DNA of 64,000 nt. It comes from Argopecten irradians. Taxonomy: Eukaryota; Mollusca; Bivalvia; Pectinida; Pectinidae. The notes under the pieces were generated by a model. That model saw only the letters and a list, made by a program, of their open reading frames with translations. It was not told the origin of the DNA and did no database searches. The position numbers and the translations under genes are program-made. How positions within the stretch are numbered: the stretch's first letter is position 1; every line of letters begins with the position of its first letter. Of this stretch, positions 56,490-64,000 are shown piece after piece. The stretch is from NCBI RefSeq assembly GCF_041381155.1, contig NC_091135.1, positions 59,804,567-59,868,566 on the forward strand, read 5' to 3'.

Positions 56490-57735
56490 TTTTTATTTTT
56501 TATCGACAGATAAAACTGCTGGAATGGTACACAACGGAATCATAAGACAACTGGCGTCTCATTGTTAATACTGGTCCACAGCAAAGCATTTAGTAAAATC
56601 ATTCACCTAGCACGATTTTGATTAAAATCATCTGTTCATGGCCTCACTCAATTATTGCTACTTCTAAATGCTGCAAGAACAGATTAAAAACTGCATTTAC
56701 ACAGGAAAATATAGTCATTCTATAATGAATAACATAATCTGGCCAATCATATCTTTATATGGTAAAACCACACTAAACCATAACAACAGGTTATCATTGT
56801 AACAATGCAATTAATTTTAAAGTATTCTGTTCAAATATGACATACTTTTAAATACAAATTCAGAACATGAAAGAAATGCATTACAAATATAGCAACGAAA
56901 TATCTTCTTTTTTTCCCCAAATCTCTCATACTTTTATGAATACAATTAAGTCAAGAAAATTGGAGTAAACAAAAAATAAGTGCATATTATCATAAATATT
57001 ATGTACATATCACAATGGATTACAAATGGATAAAATCCTGGTTCAATAATGACCTCCGAAGTGCAGCTATATTCTATGGACATCTATGAGTATTAGGGAA
57101 AGATACAGTGGTAATTTATGCAAGCCTCATATACCATAAGCTCCCTCTTAAATAAGTAAAAACAAATACATATACAATGTACATACATTTGTATAATGAC
57201 TTACTGTATAAATCTTCCTAAATTATATAGCAATCTAATTGTTGTTTCACTTTAATATTGTAGTCTTTGTGTTTAGCTCTATTTAAATTTATACATGTAT
57301 TGTCTATTTTTTTTAATTATCTAACTACATCACAGTACAGAAGATATGTAGGTATGACAAAATTTGATGAATATCATTATTTCTTAAAGGATTGTACTAA
57401 ATTGTTTACATGTTTGAATTTTACATCTAAATCAATTTCTTCAATCATCAATGTGTATCTAATTACAGACAGAAACAAAGTCACTATTTGACAAATGTGA
57501 TACCAATTGTTCAAACAAAGGTCTACCACATCCCTAGCACTCTTAAGGTTTGATGACATTTCTAGGTAGAATTGATAACACTAAAACTGTGTGCTATTTT
57601 GTGTTGTAAGGTGCAATAATAAAGTCCTTCCTAGTTCTATCTGAACCAGATACACTGTAGTCAACAGTACAAGAACCTCCCACCTTAAAGCATCAGACAA
57701 AAGATGACTGTTATTGAGGACTGTAGATAATATAA
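56490..57735. other. Region downstream of AMFR, possibly 3' UTR
   Basis: AT-rich, no coding exon. It probably contains the AMFR 3' UTR, whose end was not identified. Confidence 0.4.
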
Positions 57736-60518
57736 CTAGGAGGAATCTTCGTTCAAGCCCATACGTCTCTGTGCCGCCAGGAATGCCAGTTCTCTCTGTC
57801 TTGCTCGGCTGTCGGAGTGCTTACTACTCTGTAGGACAGAATACTCCTGGCTTTCGTCTGAATCTGAAGTACACTGGTCTTCCTGTGGTTTTGTGTTGTG
57901 TTTCTCCAAGTATTTCCTACAAAATACAATCATAATAAAGGTAACATATCAACAAAATTTTCAAATCTTCATTTTCTATGTTTGAATTTTATAGTACTGG
58001 GGCGGTAATTAGTTCTATCAACAGCTATGATAGGTTTTGGTGGTGTAGAGAAAACACACAAGCCATAAGTATATACCTGCTGTCTGTGCTACAGTTGCTT
58101 TAGAAGGACACCAGCCTTCAGACAAAAGTTGCTGACTGTTTAAGAGTTATAGACAAAAGACACCAGCCTTCAGACAAAAGCTGCTGACTGTAAGAGTTCT
58201 AGAAAAAAGACACTAGCCTTCAGCACATAACTGCCAAATATGTGCTAGAGTTTAACAATTTAGAAAGGAATAGGATTTTGATAAGAAATAGAAAATATTG
58301 ACTATGTATGTACAGTGGAACCTCCCAAAACCGAACCTTCTCAAAACCGATCACCTCTAGAAACCGAACATGGATATAATGTACGGAATGAATTCCTCTT
58401 TATTAATAGTATATAAAACTTCCCAAAACCGATCCCTCCCAATTCCGAATACCGGACCGATTTTGAGATCGGAATAGTCAAATGTAACTAAAATACACTT
58501 CTAAAAACCGGCCTTACCTGAGCGACACCGATAGATTGCATTGAGGTCAGATCAACCGACCGTGAAATACACACTTACCTGTACCATAGTTGTTGCATGC
58601 CCATAGTTGTTGCATGCCATGTCCTTGGGCATGTATACAGATGTGAAGGCTATAGGTACACGGTAATTATACCCGAGATGGTGGTGTAATTATTTAATCA
58701 TGTCTATTGTTTAGATATCTAACGAAGGTCTACCATGTGCACGCGAATTGTTTACTGAAGGAAAACAAGCAGAGCTAGTAATAAGGGAAAGTTTCGTATT
58801 CAAATCACACGTTTTTTTTTATTTACATATGTAGTTGTCGAATAACGTAAATTATCTGTAAGAAGAAGCCGAAGCCATGTATTGTTTTAGAAAATGACTA
58901 TGTCATATAATGACCGGCATCGACTGATCATCGTGTAATTAGACCATATAATTTGATTCTTGATGTAACCAGAAGCGATCAGTCGTAAGTAGGTTGCAGA
59001 CGAGAACATCCCCAAGAACATTCACGCAACTAACTAACTAAACTACATTTATGAGCGGTAACAAAGTCAAGTTTGCTGTAATCCATTCCTTTTTAAACGT
59101 ATTATTCTCTCTTTTGTGATAACATTCACATTAGCAATCAATATCGGTCGGTTTTAACGAACACTAGGCATACCTGCAGTGCACTAGTGTAAAAAACGAC
59201 TTCCGATCGATTAAATACGGATTGTGATGATCGGTATTCGGTTAACTTCTCCAAACCGAACCCTCTCTAAACCGGCCGAAATTATATGCACCGACCATGA
59301 TCGGTTTCGGGAGGTTCCACTGTATATAGAAGAATAATCATTAACAATTTGTTTTTTTACTAAATTTATTATTTACCGTCTTGCTTGTTCCAACATTGAA
59401 TTCTTCCGATCTTGCAACATAACCTCTCGCTCATTGGCAGACTTAGAGAACCTACTGCCTGTAGGGGTGGGTGCTTCGTCCCTGCTGTACCGAACCACGC
59501 CAGAGTCACTGGGCAGGTCTGGTGTGCTGTAACTCCTCTGGGGGTCTGGTGTGCTGTAACTACTTTGGGGGTCAGGAGTACTGTAACTATTCTGGGGATC
59601 ATGAATACTGTATTGGTCATCGGGTTGCCGAGTAGCCATTGCCGACTCAATTGCCATGGCACTGGTCCTTGACATAGTTGTAGGAAGAACCAGCGGCTGT
59701 CATCATTGATAAATAAAAATATATCTCACATCAACAAATTTTCTTAATTCTAATATTATTTCTGTGTACAAAAAATTATGAAAATTATTGCAGACCTTTT
59801 CAATCACTCTGAATAAAACAATATTGAATTAAATAAAACAAATCTTAATCTTGTATATAAAATGGCAATTACCACTGAAATCTTTCTTCAAGTGTGTATT
59901 TTTAGTATTCTAAGGATGTTCATGATTATCTTTGCTACTACAGTATACAGTGTGGACTTTTTGACACCAGCCTTATAGATTACAGATTTCTTAGTTGTGC
60001 TGTTTACATTAATCCTTGTCTGATATATAAATTACCACCAGTCAGAAAATAACAGACACAAGAAATAACTCACAGAAACAGAAGGGTCATCTGTTTGAAG
60101 ATTCTCTGCATCACCAAGGGCTGCCCTTGTTACTAAAGTACCCGGCTGAAAGTGTCCAGATTAGGATTAGGTAGGTAATACCAGGATTAAACAATGGTAG
60201 ACACTGACCAGCCTGATCAGAGTATTCTACTGGATCTTTTTTACAATCTGATTTCTTCAGTTCAAAAGGTAATGGATTTAAGTCACAAATTAATTCAGGT
60301 TTAAATGAATTTTCAACTTGATATGATACTAGATAAAAATTAAAACCATGTTAATTACCCTATTATAAAGTTATCATTATCTATAAACTCACCAAGGGTG
60401 CCTGCACTCGTCCTTCTAGAATGTTCTCTATTGTAAAGTCAACAGATCGTGTTTGTCTCAAGTCGTCCATGATGACATTCATAGGTATATGAGGGAACAC
60501 TGTTTCTACCTGTCTCGC
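57736..60518 (-). CDS. AMFR: E3 ubiquitin ligase AMFR/gp78, last four exons (partial)
   Basis: ER-associated degradation ligase; the membrane and RING parts lie outside the window. Exons: 60393-60518, 60074-60145, 59377-59696, 57736-57916; junction phases 0, 0, 2, in frame, 232 residues to TAG. CUE domain: RQVETVFPHIPMNVIMDDLR, TRSVDFTIENILEGRVQAP. UBE2G2-binding-like segment: SRFSKSANEREVMLQDRKNS, MLEQARRKYLEKH. C-terminal VCP-interacting motif R-ELAFL-AA-QR-R, fitting Rx5AAx2R. Between CUE and the UBE2G2-binding segment is a run of about four 9-residue repeats (SYSTPDPQ-type) not known to me in vertebrate AMFR. Confidence 0.92.
58313..59322. mobile_element. pogo/Tigger-like element, 1,010 bp, TA target duplication
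   Basis: Ends CAGTGGAACCTCCCAAAACC and, inverted, TCGGTTTCGGGAGGTTCCACTG; flanked by TA on both sides. Internal AACCGA/AACCGG repeats at each end. No transposase frame. Lies in the last intron of AMFR. Confidence 0.85.
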
Positions 60519-60811
60519 CTGGAATAAAATTACAAAGTTAGAATACTAGTCTCACTGCTGTGTTCATGTCTTCATATACATGTACATCCAAACAGTGTTT
60601 TAGTTTTTATACCTTTATGTGAATGTGTGTTTAGTGTGAATACAATGATGTGTCAGTTTTTTTGATGTCATGGAGAAATCATGAACGAGATATTTTTTGC
60701 TATTTGAATTATATTTATCACATAACTGACCCGTGCAACCATGTCATAAATATAGTAAAATAACATTTGTAATACAACTAATGTGACCTCACAGGCAATA
60801 ATGACGTAATA

Positions 60812-63674
60812 ACAAGAGGCCCAGAGGGCCTGTATCGCTCACCTGTTGTTATTTTTTTTTGAGTAATTCTGTAATTTAGTAATTAGTGATTCAAAAATCA
60901 CAAAGAATCTTACAATTAGAAACAAGTAGCCATTTAAAGGAATTTCCTCTATTTCCCCTATTGGACCCAGTCCCTCTGGCCCCAGGGGGGTCTGGGTCAC
61001 CATTTATGCAAAATCTGATCCCCTTCCCCTAATGAAGTTTCTGACCAAATTTGGTTAAAATCCATCAAGTACTTTATGACTAGTAGCAATTTAAAGGAAT
61101 TATCTCTATTTTCCCTATTGAACCCAGCCCCTCTGGCCCCAGGGTCTCAGGGTCACCATTTATGCAAAATATTATCCCCTTCCCCTAAGGAAGTTTCTGA
61201 CCAAATTTGGTTAAAATCCATTTAGTACTTTATGACAAGTAGCCATTTAAAGGAATTTCCTCTATTTCCCCTATTGGGCCCAGCCCCTCTGGCCCCAGGG
61301 GGGTCAGGGTCACCATTTATGTAAAATCTGATCCCCTTCCCCTAACAAAGTTTCTGACCAAATTTTGTTAAAATCCATGCAGTACTTTATGACTAGTAGC
61401 CATTTAAAATATTTTCCTCTATTTCCCCTATTGGGCCCAGCCCCTCTGGCCCCAGGGGGGTCAGGGTCACCATTTATGTAAAATATTATCCCCTTCCCCT
61501 AAGGAAGTTTCTGACCAAATTTGGTTAAAATCCATTTAGTACTTTATGACAAGAGGCCCAGAGGGCCTGTATCGCTCACCTGGTTTTTTGTTAGTAATTA
61601 TCACAAGAATCTGACAATTAGAAAAATAAGCAAAATTGACTCCCAAAGTTTAATTTTGAATCACAACCATACAATGATGCTATTGATACCATACAAATAT
61701 GCTATCCAATACATAGGTTCAGAGACAAAGTAATTCATATGAAAATAGTAGCCTAATTGACCTTTTTGACCTCGCATCTATTGCCGTTTAAGGCCCCGGG
61801 GGTCAGCCCTATCATTTGTACAATTTCAAATCCCAACCCTATAAGGATGCTACCATTGCATTATAAGTGCTCTTCCATTCTTAGTTGCAGAGAAGAAGTC
61901 GTTTATATGGAAATAGCTAAATTGACCCCTTTTGACCCCACCCTTCAGGCTCCTGGGGGGGTCAGCCCCATCATTTGCAAAATTTTGAATCCAAACCCTT
62001 TAAGGATGTAACCATTGCATTATGAGCGCAATCCCATGTTAAGTTGCAGAGAAAAAGTCATTTATATGGAAATTGACCATTTTTGACCCCGCCCCTCAGG
62101 CCCCCGGGGGTCAGCCCTATCATTTGCTCAATTTGGAATCCCCAGCCTACAAGGATGCTACCATTGCATTATGGGTGCTATACCATGCTTAGTTGCAGAG
62201 AAGAAGTCATTTATATGGAAATAGCCAAATTGACCCCTTTTGATCCTGCCCCTCAGGCCCCCGGGGGTCAGCCCTATCATTTGCACTATTTTGAATCCCC
62301 ACACTATAAGGATGCTACCATTGCATAATGGGTGCTATACCATGCTTAGTTGCAGAGAAGAAGTCATTTATATGGAAATAGCCAAATTGACCCCTTTTGA
62401 CCCCGCCCCTCAGGCCCCCGGGGGGTCAGCCCTATCATTTGCACAATTTTGAATCCCCACCCTATAAGGATGCTACCATTGCATTATGGGTGCTATACCA
62501 TACTTAGTTTCAGAGAAGAAGTCGTTTATATGGAAATAGCCAAATTGGCCCCTTTTGACCCCGCCTCTCAGGCCCCCGGGGGGTCAGCCCCATTATTTGT
62601 ACAATTTTGAATCCCCACCCTATGAGGATGATATCATTGCATTATGGGTGCTATCCCATGCTTGGTTTCAGAGAAGAAGTCGTTTATATGGAAATAGCCA
62701 AATTGAGCCCTTTCGACCCCGCCCCTCAGCCCCCCCGGGAGTCAGCCCCATCATTTGTACAATTTTGAATCTCCACCCTATAACGATACTACAATTGCAT
62801 TATGAGTGCTATCTCATGCTTAGTTTCAGAGAAGAAGTCGTTTAAATGGAAATAGCCAAATTGACCCCATTTGACCCCGCCCCTCAGGCCCCCGGGGGGT
62901 CAGCCCCATCATTTGTACAATTTTGAATCCCCACCCTATAAGGATGCTACCATTGCATTATGGGTGCTATCCCATGCTTGGTTTCAGAGAAGAAGTCGTT
63001 TATATGGAAATAGCCAAATTGACCCCTTTTGGCCCCGCCCCTCAGGCCCCCGGGGGGTCAGCCCCATCATTTGTACAATTTTCAGTTAGAAGCCCATAAG
63101 GATGCTACCAGTCAAATTTTATTGAAATCCGACCAGCGGTTATGGAGAAGAAGTCGATTGTTGACGGACGCCGGACGCCGGACGCCGGACGCCGGACGCT
63201 GCGGTATCCCATAAGCTCACCTCGGTCCTTTGGACCAGGTGAGCTAACAAGTTGCCATTTAAAGGAATTCCCTCTATTTCCCCTATTGGGCCCAGCCCCT
63301 CCGGCCCTAGGGGGGTCAAGGTCACCATTCATGCAAAAACTGATCCCCTTCTCCAAAGGAAGTTCCTGACCAAATTTACTTAAAATCCATTCAGTACTTT
63401 ATGACTAGTAGCCATTTAAAATATTTTCCTCTATTTCCCCTATTGGGCCCAGCCCCTCTGGCCCCAGGGGGGTCAGGGTCACCATTTATGTAAAATCTGA
63501 TCCCCTTCCCCTAACGAAGTTTCTGACCAAATTTTGTTAAAATCCATGCAGTACTTTATGACAAGTAGCGATTTAAAGGTAATGTTGACAGACGGACGAC
63601 GGACGGACGGATGACGGACGACGGACGCCGCACCATGGCAAAAGCTCACTGGCCCTTCGGGCCAGGTGAGCTAA
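60812..63674 (-). mobile_element. Outer pearl-like element, interrupted by a second one
   Basis: Reverse-oriented relative of the 38-kb element: starts AACAAGAGGCCCAGAGGGCC and ends with a GGAC tract and the GGCCCTTCGGGCCAGGTGAGCT hairpin. Core units of about 160 bp (CCATTTAAAGGAATTTCCTC, CCTATTGGGCCCAGCCCCTC) are diverged from those at 38 kb. Units occur at 60,920-61,550 and 63,250-63,585, split by the inner element. Confidence 0.88.
61551..63248 (-). mobile_element. Inner pearl-like element nested in the outer one
   Basis: Starts AAGAGGCCCAGAGGGCCTGT and ends in a GGACGCC tract followed by the hairpin AGCTCACCTCGGTCC-TTT-GGACCAGGTGAGCT. About nine core units of about 158 bp (TTATATGGAAATAGCCAAAT, GACCCCGCCCCTCAGGCCCC), with a sequence different from the outer units. 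Removing it restores the outer unit ATGACAAGTTGCCATTTAAA. Confidence 0.88.
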
Positions 63675-63800
63675 CAAAAATATGATGTCGCACGATTGTC
63701 TTGGTAGACTGAAACATCAAATTTGAGCCTGATTTCGTCACTTTAATATAGAGACAAAATTCAAAGTATTGTCTATATTTCCATAAATACTAGTTATGTG

Positions 63801-63924
63801 ATAAATAGGATCTTACATGAGTAGCTACGTAATATGAAATTTATTCGATGTAGGCTTATCAAATTATTTATCAAGTTTAATAAATTTCATATTACATAGC
63901 CACTTATGTAAGATCCTCTATTAC
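63801..63924. mobile_element. Palindromic MITE
   Basis: AGGATCTTACATGAGTAGCT and ACGTAATATGAAATTTA on the left pair with inverted copies on the right across a short loop. A second small inverted pair (CATGTAATAC / GTATTACATG) follows to about 63,975. Confidence 0.75.
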
Positions 63925-64000
63925 TGTAATAAGAGGGTCATGTAATACTTTCATAATGTCAAGGTATTACATGTATAGCAAAACTTCCCATATACGTGTA

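Noticed and set aside
62083..63089. Several plus-strand frames with PPLRPPGVSPIICTI repeats
   Set aside because: Translations of the 158-bp units of the inner nested element.

Overview
The window is animal nuclear DNA, most likely from a bivalve mollusc. Genes have many short exons with GT-AG introns and clear animal orthologues (ASTE1, PIGM, AMFR). Much of the rest is non-autonomous mobile elements built of tandem 155-160 bp units with terminal hairpins and CCGT-rich tracts, an architecture I associate with bivalve pearl-type or Helentron-type elements. The species cannot be fixed from sequence alone.

Layout. 0-2.7 kb: a possible last coding exon of a plus-strand gene, then intergenic DNA. 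3-26 kb: one very large minus-strand gene, start codon at 26,022 and probable stop at 2,990. I read 27 exons and about 2,850 codons; I do not recognise the protein. Its middle is an array of alternating type A and type B exons, nearly all with phase 1 at both ends. Type A exons, and the long exon after them, carry an acidic SDSD-ISC(I/L)DL motif that resembles a SUMO-interacting motif; I count about 13 copies. Introns of this gene hold a 17-bp minisatellite of about 2.6 kb and a 29-bp minisatellite of about 0.95 kb, and a pearl-like element lies between or inside its last coding segments.

29.3-35.8 kb: a divergent pair, ASTE1 (XPG-type nuclease, minus) and PIGM (first GPI mannosyltransferase, five exons, plus). 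36-47.4 kb: mobile elements, including a 3.5-kb array. 48.0-49.5 kb: an intact single-exon Mab-21/cGAS-like nucleotidyltransferase with what look like all three metal-binding acidic residues. 50-57 kb: a 477-bp MITE, a 45-bp minisatellite that appears to come from a tRNA-derived SINE, two more hairpin-tipped elements and a 31-bp minisatellite. 57.7-60.5 kb: the last four exons of AMFR/gp78 (minus), with CUE domain, UBE2G2-binding segment and C-terminal VCP-binding motif. 60.8-63.7 kb: two nested pearl-like elements.

The genes do not form a pathway. The most unusual object is the large gene: a modular protein grown by exon-pair duplication, with one exon that looks like an A/B fusion and with skippable symmetric exons. 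Exon boundaries come from splice signals and frame continuity read by eye; there is no transcript evidence.
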